Positions 20,336 to 32,523 are shown, counted from the stretch's first letter. The stretch: DNA of 64,000 nucleotides from Achromobacter dolens (GCF_902859745.1 NZ_CADIJW010000012.1:1-64000); one strand, 5' to 3'. A program made the numbers and translations. Notes: generated from the letters alone by a model not told the origin.

Positions 20336-21256
20336 CTATCCATGCCGCACGGGAAACAGGCCCTGCGGCCGCAGCGCCAGCACCAGCGCCATGACGATGT
20401 AGATCAGCATCGAGGCGATCGCCGGGCCGGCCGCGTTGGCGGCGGCCGGCGGCAGCGCGGCGCGCAGCAAGGCGGGCAGCAGCGCCCGGCCGAGCGTGTC
20501 GACCAGTCCCACCATCAGCGCCGCCAGGAAGGCGCCGCGCACCGAGCCGATGCCGCCGATGACGATCACCACCAGCGTCAGGATCAGGATCGGTTCGCCC
20601 ATGCCGGTCTGCGCCGACAGGATCGGCCCGGCCATCAGCCCGGCCACGCCGGCCAGCACCGCGCCCAGCACGAACAGCAGTGTGTTCAGGCGCGCGATGT
20701 TCACGCCCAGCACGCCCACCATCATGCGGTCGGTGGAGCCGGCGCGGATCAGCATGCCCAGCCGCGTGCGGTGGATCAGCGCGTAGCAGCCCGCCGCCAC
20801 CGCCAGCCCCGCCACGATGATGAGAAAGCGGTATAGCGGGTAGGTGACGCCCAGCAGGTCGATGGTGCCCGACAGCCACGACGGCAGGCCCATGCTGATG
20901 GGCGCAGGGCCCCAGATGATGCGGGTCAGCTCGTTGAAGAACAGGATGAAACCGAAGGTGGCGAGCACCTGGTCCAGGTGCTCGCGCGGATACAGCCGCG
21001 CCAGCGCGATGCGGTCCAGCAAGAGGCCCAGCAGCGCCATGCCCGCCACCACGGCGGCCGCGGCCAGCAGGAACGAGCCGCTGTGGCGGAACACGGTGGC
21101 CGCGATGAAGGCGCCCATCATGTACAGCGAGCCGTGCGCCAGGTTGATGAAGTTCATGATGCCGAACACCAGCGTCAGGCCGGCGGCCAGCAGGAAAAGC
21201 AGGATACCCAGTTGCAGGCCGTTCAGGGCCTGCACCAGCAGCAATGTCGCGGACAT
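20336..21256 (-). CDS. livH: Branched-chain-type ABC transporter permease LivH
   Basis: A 306-aa permease with about eight TM segments. Family motifs include NGLQLGILLFLLAAGLTLVFG, NFINLAHGSLYMMGAF and VVIVIGGIGSVRGAFLAALMVGLVDTLG. It lies 35 bp downstream of the receptor gene. Confidence 0.9.
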   Translation of the reverse strand: MSATLLLVQALNGLQLGILLFLLAAGLTLVFGIMNFINLAHGSLYMMGAFIAATVFRHSGSFLLAAAAVVAGMALLGLLLDRIALARLYPREHLDQVLATFGFILFFNELTRIIWGPAPISMGLPSWLSGTIDLLGVTYPLYRFLIIVAGLAVAAGCYALIHRTRLGMLIRAGSTDRMMVGVLGVNIARLNTLLFVLGAVLAGVAGLMAGPILSAQTGMGEPILILTLVVIVIGGIGSVRGAFLAALMVGLVDTLGRALLPALLRAALPPAAANAAGPAIASMLIYIVMALVLALRPQGLFPVRHG

Positions 21257-21291
21257 GGCGCCTTACCTCGTTATTGCCCGGCAGGCCGGCG

Positions 21292-22467
21292 TCATTTCAT
21301 GGCGCACTGGGCGGCGTACTGGTCCGAGACCTTGGACAGGTCGGCGAAGATCGGGCCCTTGTTGACGAAGCCGACCTTGCCGTCCGCGCCCGCCGCCACG
21401 TCGGCGCGGAAGAAGCCGGCCGCCGGGAAGTGGTTCGGCTGGTAGCGGAATTCGCCGCGGACCGACTGGAAATCGGCCGCCTCCAATGCCTTGCGCAGGG
21501 CTTCCTTGTCGTCGGTCTTGCCGCCGGTGCGCTTGAGCGCCGAGCCGATGAGTTGCGCCGCGTCCCACGACTGGGCCGCGTAGCTGGACGGCTCGCGGCC
21601 GTACTTCTGGCGGAAGGCGGCGGCGAAGGCCTTGTTGGCGGCGTTGTCCAGGTCGGGCGAGTACGGCACGTTAGTGACCGCGCCGAGCGCGTCTTTCTGC
21701 AGCGCGGGCAGGGTGGCGCCGTCGATGGTGTCGACCGACAGCAGCGGGATCTTGTCGAACAGGCCGGCCTGGCGGTACTGCTTGATGAAGTTCACGCCCA
21801 TGCCGCCGGGAAAGAACACATAGGCGGCATCGGGCCTGGCGTCGGCCAGCGCCGCCAGCTCGACCGAGTAGTCGGGCTGGTTCACCTGGGTGAAGACCTC
21901 GTTGACCACCTCGCCCTTGAAGAAGCGCTTGAAGCCGGCCATGGCGTCCTTGCCGGCCTGATAGTTGGGCGCCAGCAGGTAGACCTTCCTGAAGCCCATC
22001 TGGTTGGCCATCTCGCCGCTGCCTTCGTGGCGCTGGGTGTTGTTCCACGAGGTCGAGAAGAAGAACGGCGAACAGTCCTTGCCGGCCAGGTTGGTGGGGC
22101 CGGCGTTCGAGCCCACCAGGAACACGCCGGCGCCCGTCACCGGCCGCGCCACGGCCAGCATCACGTTCGAATACACCACGCCGGTGATGATCGGCACCTT
22201 GTCGCTCTGCACCAGCTTGCGCGCGGCCTGCACGCCGACCTCGGGCTTGAACTGGTCGTCTTCCTTGATGACCTGCACCGGCACGCCGCCGAGCTTGCCG
22301 CCGCCCTGTTCCACGGCCAGCATGAAGCCGTCGAGCTGGTCCTGTCCCAGCACCGAGCCGGGCCCGGTCAGGGTGGTCAACAGGCCGATCTTCACATCGG
22401 CCCAGGCGGCGGCGCCGGGCGCCAGGGCGACGGCCGCGGCGGCGGCCAGCAGATGGATGCGTTTCAT
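21292..22467 (-). CDS. ABC transporter substrate-binding protein (LivK-type)
   Basis: A 391-aa periplasmic receptor. It has a signal peptide (MKRIHLLAAAAAVALAPGAAAWA), then KIGLLTTLTGPGSVLGQDQLDGF, the opening of peripla_BP_6 receptors, and GVVYSNVMLAVARPV and AAYVFFPGGMGVNFIKQY. The related receptors used by aromatic-degradation clusters share these features. It is 50 bp downstream of the ACMS decarboxylase gene, which links import with 3-hydroxyanthranilate breakdown. Confidence 0.88.
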   Translation of the reverse strand: MKRIHLLAAAAAVALAPGAAAWADVKIGLLTTLTGPGSVLGQDQLDGFMLAVEQGGGKLGGVPVQVIKEDDQFKPEVGVQAARKLVQSDKVPIITGVVYSNVMLAVARPVTGAGVFLVGSNAGPTNLAGKDCSPFFFSTSWNNTQRHEGSGEMANQMGFRKVYLLAPNYQAGKDAMAGFKRFFKGEVVNEVFTQVNQPDYSVELAALADARPDAAYVFFPGGMGVNFIKQYRQAGLFDKIPLLSVDTIDGATLPALQKDALGAVTNVPYSPDLDNAANKAFAAAFRQKYGREPSSYAAQSWDAAQLIGSALKRTGGKTDDKEALRKALEAADFQSVRGEFRYQPNHFPAAGFFRADVAAGADGKVGFVNKGPIFADLSKVSDQYAAQCAMK

Positions 22468-22517
22468 GGTGAATCCCCTTGCGTTGCCGTGTCTCACGGT
22501 CATGGTTGGCGGGCGGC

Positions 22518-23519
22518 TCAGCGGTCCAGCCCGAAGAACGTCTGCGTGTTGGCCGACAGGATCTTGTGCTGCACCGCGGGCAGCAGGTCGGAATTCGACA
22601 CCAGCCGGCCGACCTCCTGCTCGCCCAGCGGATACGGATAGTCGGAACCGAGCAGCACGCGGTCCTCGCCCATCACGTCGATCAACAGCCGCAGCGAGCG
22701 CGGATCGAACACGGCGCTGTCGACGTAGAAGCGGTCGGTGTACGACGAGGGCGGCTGCGGACAGTCCTGGCGCACGATGTCGCGGTGGCGCCAGGCGTTG
22801 TCCACGCGTCCCAGCAGGAAGGCGAAGCTGCCGCCGCCGTGGGCGAAGCACAATTTCAGGCTGCGGGGGATGCGCTCGAACGCGCCGGACAGGATCAGCG
22901 ACAGGATGCCCAACTGCGTTTCGGCCGGCATGGCGACCAGCCACGGCAGCATCCAGCGCTTCATGCGGCCGTCGGTCATCATGTCCCAGGGGTGCACCAG
23001 CACCGGGATGTCGTCATTGGCGCAATGCACCAGGAACCGCACCAGCGTGTCGTCGTCCAGGTCGCGCGGACCGACGTGATTGCCGATCTGCACGCCCAGG
23101 TGGCCGGCGGCGCGGGCGCGCGAGGCCTCGCGGCAGGCCAGGTCCAGATCCTGCAGCGGCACCTGCGCCAGCGCCTTGAGGCGGCCGGGCGCGAAGGCGC
23201 AGTGCTCCAGCGCCAGGTCGTTCATGCGCGCGGCCCAGTCGGCCGCGGCCCGCGCGGGATAGGCGTAGCCGAACATCACCGGCGTGGCGCACAGGATCTG
23301 CAGGTCGACGCCGTGGCGGTCCATCTGTTCGATGCGCAGGGCCGGGTCCCACAACGTGGCGTCGACCGGGCGGAAGGGGCGGTCGCCGGCCATGATCTGG
23401 CCGGTCGAGCCGTCGCCGTCGCGCCGCAGCCAGGGCGCGGCCACCGGGTCCAGCGCCGCCGCTTCCTGCCGCGTGATGGGCGGGAAGAAGTGCGCGTGCA
23501 TATCGATTTTCAGGGTCAT
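22518..23519 (-). CDS. nbaD: 2-amino-3-carboxymuconate-6-semialdehyde decarboxylase
   Basis: A 333-aa amidohydrolase-fold decarboxylase (ACMSD) that converts the unstable ring-cleavage product of 3-hydroxyanthranilate to 2-aminomuconate semialdehyde. Metal ligands are visible as His8 and His10 ([11 protein letters not shown]), the His in [10 protein letters not shown] and the Asp in [28 protein letters not shown] is the ACMSD-specific block. The neighbouring dioxygenase supports the assignment over a generic amidohydrolase. No clear Shine-Dalgarno precedes the ATG. Confidence 0.9.
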   Translation of the reverse strand: MTLKIDMHAHFFPPITRQEAAALDPVAAPWLRRDGDGSTGQIMAGDRPFRPVDATLWDPALRIEQMDRHGVDLQILCATPVMFGYAYPARAAADWAARMNDLALEHCAFAPGRLKALAQVPLQDLDLACREASRARAAGHLGVQIGNHVGPRDLDDDTLVRFLVHCANDDIPVLVHPWDMMTDGRMKRWMLPWLVAMPAETQLGILSLILSGAFERIPRSLKLCFAHGGGSFAFLLGRVDNAWRHRDIVRQDCPQPPSSYTDRFYVDSAVFDPRSLRLLIDVMGEDRVLLGSDYPYPLGEQEVGRLVSNSDLLPAVQHKILSANTQTFFGLDR

Positions 23520-23547
23520 AAAGAGGGCGGATGACAGGTTGGGGGCG

Positions 23548-24201
<654 letters not shown>

Positions 24202-24251
24202 CTATCGCGGGGTTTCCCTGAACGGGATATCCCGGATGCGGTGGCCGGCGC

Positions 24252-25217
24252 TCAGGCGCCGGCGGGGCGCTGCGCCGCGATCTGCTTCAGGTACTCGACC
24301 AGCCGCAGGCAGGCCGGCGTCAACGGCCGGTCGGCGCGGATCGAATAGCCGACGTCGCCAAACGCGCCGAAGGCGTCGGTGGGCAGGCGCGTCAGCACGC
24401 CCATGGCCAGGAACTGGGCCGCGGCGTCGTAGGGCATCAGCGCCAGCGCGTCGCTGTGCATCAGGATGCCGATATTGGTCAGCAGCGACAGCGACTCGAC
24501 GTGGCGCGTGGGCAGCCGCACGCCGGCGTCGAAGAAGCTGCGCTCGATCGAGGCGCGCAGCGGCGAGGTGGGCGCGGGCAGGATCCAGATGTGGTCGGCC
24601 AGCTCGGCCAGCGTCACGCGCGCCGCGCCCGCCAGCGGATGGCGCGCGCCGGCCACCAGGCACAGATCCTCGCGGTAGAGCTTGTGGTGGTCGACGGCGA
24701 CGCCCGAGATCGACGCCATGTCGGCGCCCGGCAGGCGGCCCACCACGATGTCGACGTCGCCGGTGGCCAGCGCCGGCAGCAACTGCGCCGACGGCCCCTC
24801 GCGCACCGTGACCTGGATGCCGGGGTGCTCGGTCATCAGCCGCGCGATGGCCTCGGGCAGCAGCTTGGCCGAGGCCGCGATCAGCGTGCCCACCACCACG
24901 TGGCCGCTGGCGCCGCCCAGCACCGCGTCGATGTCGTCGGCCATGTAGCGGATCTCGGCCATCATGGCGTGCACGCGGCGGCCCAGCACCAGCGCCAGCT
25001 CGGTCGGCGTTACGCCGCGGTTGGAGCGCTCGAACAGCGTCGCGCCGAAGAACGCTTCCAGGTCGTGGATGGCCTTGGTGACGGTGGGCTGGGTCAGGTG
25101 CATGTCGCTGGCGGCGCGCGACAGCGAGCGGCGCGCCAGCACGCGCTCGAAGATCTGCAACTGGTGCAGCTTGAGTTTGTGGCTGAGCGCGTTGGGCGTG
25201 ATGCGGAAGTTCGACAT
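24252..25217 (-). CDS. LysR-family transcriptional regulator
   Basis: A 321-aa regulator placed inside the catabolic operon. The N-terminal winged helix reads LHQLQIFERVLARRSLSRAASDMHLTQPTVTKAIHDLE, followed by the two-lobed effector domain (VGTLIAASAKLLPEAI...). It is close to the GbpR/CbhR-type aromatic and sugar-acid regulators by appearance. I chose ATG 25217; the ATG at 25286 would almost abut the deaminase stop and neither has a good ribosome site. It may control the dioxygenase-decarboxylase-transporter half. Confidence 0.85.
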   Translation of the reverse strand: MSNFRITPNALSHKLKLHQLQIFERVLARRSLSRAASDMHLTQPTVTKAIHDLEAFFGATLFERSNRGVTPTELALVLGRRVHAMMAEIRYMADDIDAVLGGASGHVVVGTLIAASAKLLPEAIARLMTEHPGIQVTVREGPSAQLLPALATGDVDIVVGRLPGADMASISGVAVDHHKLYREDLCLVAGARHPLAGAARVTLAELADHIWILPAPTSPLRASIERSFFDAGVRLPTRHVESLSLLTNIGILMHSDALALMPYDAAAQFLAMGVLTRLPTDAFGAFGDVGYSIRADRPLTPACLRLVEYLKQIAAQRPAGA

Positions 25218-25301
25218 GCGCGCGGCCGTCCCGGCGGGGCGGCGATCCTGTTCCGAAGGCGAAGCCGCAAGGCGGTCAGGCGCCATGGCCGCGCGCGCCG
25301 C

Positions 25302-25733
25302 TCAGCGCGCCTGCGGCTTGTAGGCCACCGCCTTGATCTCAATCAGCAATTGCGGGTGCGGCAACTGATGCACCGCCACGGTGGTGCGCGCCGGTCCATC
25401 GGCGTCGAAGAACTCGCCGTAGACCTGATTGTAGCCACCGAAGTCGTTCATGTTGACCAGGAAAGTACTGATCTCGACCACGTCCGCCAGGCCCGCGCCG
25501 GCGCTGGCCAGGATGTCGCGGATGTTCTCGATCACCGCGCGCGTCTGCGCGCGGATGTCGAGCGTGGTGGTGCCCATGGCGTCAACCTCGGCGCCGGCGA
25601 TGCGGTTGTCGGGCAGGCGCGAGCTGGTGCCGGAGACGAACAGGAAGTCGCCGGCGCGCTTGATGTGGGGATACTTGCCGCGCGGCGTGGCCTTGCCGGC
25701 GACGACGGTGGCGCGGGTGGAAGATGAGGTCAT
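25302..25733 (-). CDS. nbaF: 2-aminomuconate deaminase (RidA family)
   Basis: A 143-aa RidA-fold protein. It has the Rid core: [55 protein letters not shown] and [23 protein letters not shown]. In 2-nitrobenzoate and 2-aminophenol clusters this subfamily deaminates 2-aminomuconate to 4-oxalocrotonate. It is 26 bp after the dehydrogenase gene, and that context decides the call; a generic enamine deaminase is the alternative. Confidence 0.85.
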   Translation of the reverse strand: MTSSSTRATVVAGKATPRGKYPHIKRAGDFLFVSGTSSRLPDNRIAGAEVDAMGTTTLDIRAQTRAVIENIRDILASAGAGLADVVEISTFLVNMNDFGGYNQVYGEFFDADGPARTTVAVHQLPHPQLLIEIKAVAYKPQAR

Positions 25734-25759
25734 GGCGGAGTCCTTGAAGGCGCTGTGGC

Positions 25760-27217
25760 TCACAGCTTGATGCAGACGTTGGTGGGCTCGGTATAGAAAT
25801 GCAGCGAATGGCGGCCGCCCTCGCGGCCGATGCCGGACAGGCCGCTGCCGCCGAACGGCGTGCGCAGGTCGCGCAGGAACCAGCAATTGACCCACGCCAG
25901 GCCGACCTTCATGGCCTGCGCGACGCGGTGGCCGCGGGTCAGGTCCCGTGTCCAGACGGCGGCGGCCAGGCCGTAGCGCGTGTCGTTGGCCAGGCGGATG
26001 GCCTCTTCCTCGGTGTCGAACGGCGCCACGTGGCAGACCGGGCCGAACACTTCTTCCTTGATGCAGCGCGCGCTCTCGGGCAGGCCGGTCCAGATGGTCG
26101 GCTGCACGTAGGCGCCGGCGTCGCGTGCATCGCCGAACACCGGCACGCCGCCGCCGGTGACCACGGTGGCGCCTTCCTCGCGCGCCAGGGCGAAATACGA
26201 CAGCACCTTTTCCCGGTGTTCGCGCGACACCAGCGGCCCCATGCCGGTGTCCGCGTCATTGGGCCAGCCGATGCGCAGCGCCCGCGCGCGCTCGGCCAGC
26301 GCGGCGACGAAGCGTTCGTAGATCGGGCGCTGCACGTACACGCGTTCAGTGCACAGGCAGACCTGGCCGCAGTTGGCGAACACCGAGCGCGCGGTGCCGT
26401 CGACCGCCGCTTCGAAGTCGGCGTCGGCGAACACCAGCGCCGCGTTCTTGCCGCCCAGCTCGAACGACACCGGCTTCACGCCCGGCGCCACGGCGCGCAT
26501 GATGGCCGCGCCGGTGGCCGATTCGCCGGTGAAGGTGATGCCGTCGATGTCCGGATGCGTGGTGATGAACTCGCCCGCCGAGCCCGGCCCGAAGCCATGC
26601 GTCAGGTTCAGCACGCCGGGCGGAAGCCCCGTATCGTGCGCGACCTCGGCCAGCAGCGTGGCGGTGGAGGGCGTGACCTCCGACGGCTTCATGATGACGG
26701 TGTTGCCGAACGCCAGCGCCGGCGCCACCTTCCAGGTCAGCAGCAGCAGCGGCAGGTTCCACGGCGAGATCACGCCGACCACGCCCAGCGGCTTGCGGTA
26801 GGCGTAGTTCAGCGCCTGGCGGCCGTCGGGCGTGTCGGTCATGTAGCTTTCCATGTCCAGCGTGCGCGCCAGTTCGGCGAAGGCGCGGAAGTTGGCGGCG
26901 CCGCGCGGAATGTCGATCTGGCTGGCCCAGGAGACCGGCTTGCCGGTGTCGCCGATCTCGGCCTGCAGGAAATCGTCGAAGCGGCGGTTGATGCCGTCGG
27001 CCAGCGCCAGCAGGTAGTCGGTGCGCTGGCCCACCGGCAGCGCGGCCCAGGCGGGCAGGGCGCGGTGGGCGGCGGCGACGGCGCGGTCGACCTGCTCGCG
27101 GCTGGCTTCGTGCGCCTGGGCGATCAGCGCGCCATCCACCGGGCTGTGTTTGTCGAAGGTGGACGCGCCGTCTTCGAAGCGGCCATCGATGTAGTTGCGC
27201 AACTGGCGGATCGTCAT
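25760..27217 (-). CDS. nbaE: 2-aminomuconate-6-semialdehyde dehydrogenase
   Basis: A 485-aa NAD-dependent aldehyde dehydrogenase. It shows [23 protein letters not shown], the Rossmann [10 protein letters not shown], the general-base Glu in [13 protein letters not shown] and the catalytic Cys in [16 protein letters not shown]. The C-terminal [17 protein letters not shown] is typical of hydroxymuconic/aminomuconic semialdehyde dehydrogenases. It is the first gene of the minus-strand operon, starting 43 bp downstream of a perfect palindrome. I chose ATG 27217, where the family homology begins. Confidence 0.9.
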   Translation of the reverse strand: MTIRQLRNYIDGRFEDGASTFDKHSPVDGALIAQAHEASREQVDRAVAAAHRALPAWAALPVGQRTDYLLALADGINRRFDDFLQAEIGDTGKPVSWASQIDIPRGAANFRAFAELARTLDMESYMTDTPDGRQALNYAYRKPLGVVGVISPWNLPLLLLTWKVAPALAFGNTVIMKPSEVTPSTATLLAEVAHDTGLPPGVLNLTHGFGPGSAGEFITTHPDIDGITFTGESATGAAIMRAVAPGVKPVSFELGGKNAALVFADADFEAAVDGTARSVFANCGQVCLCTERVYVQRPIYERFVAALAERARALRIGWPNDADTGMGPLVSREHREKVLSYFALAREEGATVVTGGGVPVFGDARDAGAYVQPTIWTGLPESARCIKEEVFGPVCHVAPFDTEEEAIRLANDTRYGLAAAVWTRDLTRGHRVAQAMKVGLAWVNCWFLRDLRTPFGGSGLSGIGREGGRHSLHFYTEPTNVCIKL

Positions 27218-27260
27218 GATCGGGATTCCGGGAAGGGCCGAGAGGGAGGCTGGCGATAAT

Positions 27261-27274
27261 GTACGTATACGTAC
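27261..27274. promoter_or_regulatory. Palindromic operator between nbaE and marR-type gene
   Basis: Perfect 14-bp palindrome GTACGTATACGTAC in an AT-rich island in the divergent intergenic region. On the minus strand it directly follows a CATAAT -10-like hexamer, so a bound dimer would block the catabolic promoter. The adjacent MarR gene is the natural candidate to bind it. Confidence 0.75.
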
Positions 27275-27437
27275 TATTATGAGGATATTAGGCAGCGCCC
27301 GGCGCGAAGTCAATGCAGGGTTTTGCCCCAGGAGGGCCGGCGTGGGTGGGCAGGCCGCCTGCCGCGGCGCGGGCTGGCCGCCACGCGGGACCCTCGGGGC
27401 AACGCCAGCCCCGGCCTACAATCGCCAGGCCCTCTCC

Positions 27438-27935
27438 ATGGAACGCCCGATGACCGTTTCCCGTTCGACCTCACGTTCGGCCCCGCCCCGCGCCTTGCGC
27501 GAATTCGACCTGACCCATGTGGCCTCGCACCTGCTGCGCCGCGCCCATTTCCGGGCCGAGGCGCTGTTCGCCCAGGCGTTTCCCGACGAGGACCTGACGC
27601 CGCGCCAGAAGGCCCTGCTGATCACGGTCTACCAGAATCCGGGCGCGACCCAGAACCGGGTCGCCGAGCTGATCGCGCTGGACCGCAATTCCTTCGCCGA
27701 AATGATCGCCCGCATGAGCGCCAAGGGGTACGTGCGGCGCACGCGCTCTGCCGAGGATGGCCGCGCCTATGCGCTGGAGATCACGGACGAGGGCATGGCG
27801 CTGCTGGCGCGGGTGCTGCCGCGTGATGCGCAGGTGGAGGCGCAGGTGCTGGCGCCGATCCCGGAGGAACTGCGGCCCGTGTTCCTGCGCTGCCTGCGCC
27901 TGATGGCGGGGCTGGAATCACCCGAGCCGTCATGA
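27438..27935 (+). CDS. MarR-family transcriptional regulator
   Basis: A 165-aa dimeric winged-helix regulator. The core has LTPRQKALLITVYQNPGATQNRVAELIALDRNSFAEMIARM (recognition helix) and the wing KGYVRRTRSAEDGRAYALEITDEG. It is divergent from the 3-hydroxyanthranilate genes, as the MarR regulator NbaR is in the 2-nitrobenzoate cluster, and probably represses them through the palindrome at 27261. ATGs at 27438 and 27450 are both possible. Confidence 0.88.
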   Translation: MERPMTVSRSTSRSAPPRALREFDLTHVASHLLRRAHFRAEALFAQAFPDEDLTPRQKALLITVYQNPGATQNRVAELIALDRNSFAEMIARMSAKGYVRRTRSAEDGRAYALEITDEGMALLARVLPRDAQVEAQVLAPIPEELRPVFLRCLRLMAGLESPEPS

Positions 27936-27995
27936 GGGAAAAGGAGCGGGAAAGGCTCGCGTCCAGCGCAGCGGGTGACGGACGCGGCGCCTGGT

Positions 27996-29024
27996 TCAGG
28001 GCGTGTCCGACGGCGGTGATGCCGGCGGCGCCGATGCCGGCACGGACGCCGACGATGCCGGCACGGCGGACGCTGGATCCGCATCCGAAGCCTTGGAGGC
28101 CGCGGGCGTCTTGGGCCGAGCCTCGCGCCCGAACCGCAGCGCGAACTGCCGTGTGAACACCGCGCCGAAGAAGAAGATCTGCGCCGAGTAATAGATCCAC
28201 AGCAGCAGCGCGATCAGCGAGCCGGCCGCGCCATAGGCCGACACCGCCGCGCCCCGGCTCAGGTATACGCCGATCCCCCACTTGCCCACCAGGAACAGCG
28301 CCGCCGTGACGATGGCGCCGGGAATCACGTCGCGCCAGGAGATCCGCGCGCTCGGCAGCAGCTTGAAGATCACCGCGAACAGCGCCACCACCACCGAAAA
28401 CGAAAACAGGCTCGAGGCCCAGTCGGCCGCCGTCGCGAAGGCCGAGGCGGTCCACAGGTCGCCGTAGTACTTGCGCGCGGCGCCCAGGGCCGCGTTCACG
28501 GTCAGCGAGACCAACAGGAACAGCGCCAGCACCAGCACCAGGCCGAACGACAGCATCCGGCTGCGCACCATGCCCTGGATGCCGCCCTTCTGGTTGCCGG
28601 ACACTTCCCACAACTCGTCCAGGCTGGCCTTGAGCTCGGCGAAGGCCGTGGTGGCGCTGAAGATCAGCACGAAGATCGAAATCAGCGCCGCGATCCAGCC
28701 GCCGCCGGATTCATGGGCGCTGGCCAGCACCGTCTGGATCACTTCGGCGCCGCGCTCGCCGGTCAGGTCGCGCAGCGACGCGAACAGCTCGGACCGCACC
28801 GCGTCCTCGCCGAAGAAGGCGCCGGCCACCGCGATCACCAGGATCAGCATCGGCGCCAGCGAGAACACCATGTACAGCGCCAGCGCCGCGCCCTTGCTGG
28901 AGGCGCGGTGGGTGGACCATTGGTTGGCGGAATCCATCAACAGGCCGCCGATCTCGGACGGACGCAGGGCACGCAGGCTTTGGGGAAGGCGCATGGGTCT
29001 GGGCTCGGGCTGGAGAAACTTCAT
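27996..29024 (-). CDS. YihY/BrkB-family inner membrane protein
   Basis: A 342-aa membrane protein. It begins with the family block WSTHRASSKGAALALYMVFSLAPMLILVIAVAGAFFG, has about six TM segments (including SFGLVLVLALFLLVSLTVNAALG and AYGAAGSLIALLLWIYYSAQIFFFGAVFTR), and ends in a Pro/Ala/Ser/Asp-rich cytoplasmic tail of about 45 residues. Function in this family is not settled; old RNase BN annotations are wrong. ATG 29024 is preferred but ATG 28994 is possible; neither has a clear ribosome site. Confidence 0.85.
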   Translation of the reverse strand: MKFLQPEPRPMRLPQSLRALRPSEIGGLLMDSANQWSTHRASSKGAALALYMVFSLAPMLILVIAVAGAFFGEDAVRSELFASLRDLTGERGAEVIQTVLASAHESGGGWIAALISIFVLIFSATTAFAELKASLDELWEVSGNQKGGIQGMVRSRMLSFGLVLVLALFLLVSLTVNAALGAARKYYGDLWTASAFATAADWASSLFSFSVVVALFAVIFKLLPSARISWRDVIPGAIVTAALFLVGKWGIGVYLSRGAAVSAYGAAGSLIALLLWIYYSAQIFFFGAVFTRQFALRFGREARPKTPAASKASDADPASAVPASSASVPASAPPASPPSDTP

Positions 29025-29157
29025 TGTAGGTACGCATGCGCGCGCGCGAAACCATGAACTTGTTGGCAAACGTTCCGGCGTCGCGGGGCGGTGGCCGCCT
29101 GCCGGGCGCGCGCGGGCAAGCCCGAGTGGAGGTCGGGGTTGAGCATGTCGCGCGCGG

Positions 29158-29193
29158 AAAAAAGAAAAACCCCCGGGGCGAAGGTCCGGGGGT
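29158..29193 (-). terminator. Rho-independent terminator of groESL
   Basis: On the minus strand an 8-bp stem (ACCCCCGG at 29169-29176 pairing with 29186-29193) is followed by a T-rich run (29169-29158). A second perfect 7-bp hairpin with a CGAA loop (29212-29229) lies between it and the groL stop. Confidence 0.9.
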
Positions 29194-29252
29194 CTTTCGG
29201 GGTACTGCATTCCCCGGCCGAAGCCGGGGAGGCCATGCAAGGGAAGCGGGAC

Positions 29253-30896
<1,644 letters not shown>

Positions 30897-30931
30897 TTAG
30901 CTTCCTTCGAAAATTCGTTTTGAGGCAGGGT

Positions 30932-31219
30932 TTACTGGACCACGGCGAGGATTTCGTCCTCGCGGATGACGAGCAGCTCTTCGCCGTCAACCTTGACCGA
31001 CTGGCCGGCGTACTTGCCGAACAGAACCTTGTCGCCAGCCTTCAGGTCGACCGGCAGGATCTTGCCGTCTTCGGTCTTCTTGCCGGGGCCGACGGCCACG
31101 ACTTCACCCTGGTCGGGCTTTTCAGCGGCGCTGTCGGGGATGACGATGCCCGACGCAGTCTTGCGCTCGTTTTCGAGGCGTTTGACGATCACGCGATCGC
31201 CCAGGGGACGCAAGGCCAT
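30932..31219 (-). CDS. groS: Co-chaperonin GroES
   Basis: A 95-aa lid of the GroEL chamber. It has [43 protein letters not shown], including the mobile loop, and ends [13 protein letters not shown]. It is the first gene of the groESL operon, preceded by AGGAG. Confidence 0.99.
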   Translation of the reverse strand: MALRPLGDRVIVKRLENERKTASGIVIPDSAAEKPDQGEVVAVGPGKKTEDGKILPVDLKAGDKVLFGKYAGQSVKVDGEELLVIREDEILAVVQ

Positions 31220-31276
31220 GAGGAACTCCTGTTACTAGAGAAGAAAGTGAATGATCGGTTGGGCCCGGGAGGATTG

Positions 31277-31303
31277 TTAGCACTCACCGGAGTCGAGTGC
31301 TAA
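31277..31303. promoter_or_regulatory. CIRCE operator (HrcA binding site)
   Basis: Perfect match to the CIRCE consensus: TTAGCACTC at 31277-31285, a 9-bp spacer and GAGTGCTAA at 31295-31303. It overlaps the -10/+1 region of the groESL promoter, indicating HrcA repression released on heat stress. Confidence 0.97.
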
Positions 31304-31330
31304 TTATAGGGATGATGTGGTGGGGTTCAA
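31303..31330 (-). promoter_or_regulatory. Sigma-70-type promoter of groESL
   Basis: On the minus strand TTGAAC (31330-31325) and a consensus TATAAT (31308-31303) are separated by 16 bp. The -10 box abuts the CIRCE element. Confidence 0.85.
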
Positions 31331-31469
31331 GGGGGAGAGCGGTGGCTGTTACATATGGGGCGGGCGGCAATGCGTCTTGTGGTGTGTCCCTTTTTTTGCG
31401 GATCGCGCTGAAGGGTCCGGGGGGCGAGAGTCTGCGCAAGAAGTTCTCTCACGCCCAAGGAGCCAATAC

Positions 31470-31628
31470 ATGCCCGCCAGCCTGCGCGCAATTCAATCGG
31501 ATATCACGAAGCTTCGCGTGGACGCCATCGTCAACGCCGCGAATTCCTCATTGCTTTGGGGCGGCGAGTGTCGAATTTCGTTCGACTTGAGATTCGGTTC
31601 ACTGAAGTTGGCACGTGGACGAGTGTAG
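31470..31628 (+). pseudogene. Truncated macro-domain (ADP-ribose-binding) gene
   Basis: The start is intact, with AAGGAG before ATG 31470 and the macro-domain opening SLRAIQSDITKLRVDAIVNAANSSLL. After about residue 33 (near 31566) the normal GGGGVDGAIH continuation is lost and the frame runs on into unrelated, AT-richer sequence to a stop at 31628. The full domain needs about 170 residues, so this is a 5' remnant of an O-acetyl-ADP-ribose deacetylase gene cut by an insertion or deletion. Confidence 0.8.
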
Positions 31629-31837
31629 ATTGAGGCGGCGTGTGGATTGAAAGCCCGTTCATTGGCAGGCCGTGCCTTGCTCAATAGGTTATATATCCAC
31701 TGAAGAGCGACTTGCTAGCATGTGTTGTGCTGTACGAAAGACATCATCGACATACAACTTGAGAAGATAGGATCATGACCCAGCCGCATTCAAGACGCCC
31801 ACCCGCTGACGTACTGAAGACACGGTATACACCTGCG

Positions 31838-32521
31838 ATGAAGCTTCTCTTTACGTTGGGCCTCGCAATGCTAGGGACCTACGCCCAAGCCGCCAGTTTT
31901 GATTGCAACAAGGCCGCGAGCACGACGGAAAAGTTGATCTGTAGCGATGCCGAGACCTCCGCGCTGGATGGCAAATTGCAGGGGGCCTATAAGGCAGCAC
32001 TAGCCGCAACCGATGCCTATGGCAAGAAAGCGTTGGCTGAAGAACAGCGCAACTGGATTAAATACGCGCGTGGCATTTGTCAAGACAGCGCCTGCCTGCG
32101 GCAAGCATACACAAGCCGCATCGCCCTGCTGGCGCGTAATGAGAAACATATTGCCAATGGCAAGGTGTACTCGGACTGCAAGCTGCCGGGCAACCAAACC
32201 GCCAGTGGCGAATGCGTCAATGTTGTGCCGATTCGTGATCCCAACTCCCGTGTGGAATCGTTCAACCAATCGCTGGGGCAGCAGAAGCAAAACGGCCGAA
32301 TCATCGGTTGTAGCCGGCTGATTGATCTGCCGGTTGGCGTCGCCGGAAGTAATCACAGTTTTGGCGGCTCCTGCGTATTGCAGGAAGGCACGCAGCGCAA
32401 GGACGTGAGGATCTGCAACGACGATATGTTCGGTCATTTCCAAGTAGAGCCGTCCACGCCGCAGGATGCCTCGGACAAGCGCCTGGTCGACTTTACTTAC
32501 GCACAATGCTATGGCGGCTGA
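31838..32521 (+). CDS. LprI/DUF1311-type exported protein
   Basis: A 227-aa protein. Signal peptide MKLLFTLGLAMLGTYAQA; then the DUF1311 pattern FDCNKAASTTEKLICSDAETSALDGKLQGAYKAAL...QRNWIKYARGIC...CLRQAYTSRI with paired cysteines. The family includes the lysozyme inhibitor LprI, so a periplasmic or envelope role is likely. The C-terminal half, with four more cysteines, matches nothing I recognise. A start at 31775 with AGG upstream would add 21 residues before the signal peptide. It sits between two truncated genes and is AT-richer than the flanks, suggesting transfer. Confidence 0.75.
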   Translation: MKLLFTLGLAMLGTYAQAASFDCNKAASTTEKLICSDAETSALDGKLQGAYKAALAATDAYGKKALAEEQRNWIKYARGICQDSACLRQAYTSRIALLARNEKHIANGKVYSDCKLPGNQTASGECVNVVPIRDPNSRVESFNQSLGQQKQNGRIIGCSRLIDLPVGVAGSNHSFGGSCVLQEGTQRKDVRICNDDMFGHFQVEPSTPQDASDKRLVDFTYAQCYGG

Positions 32522-32523
32522 TG

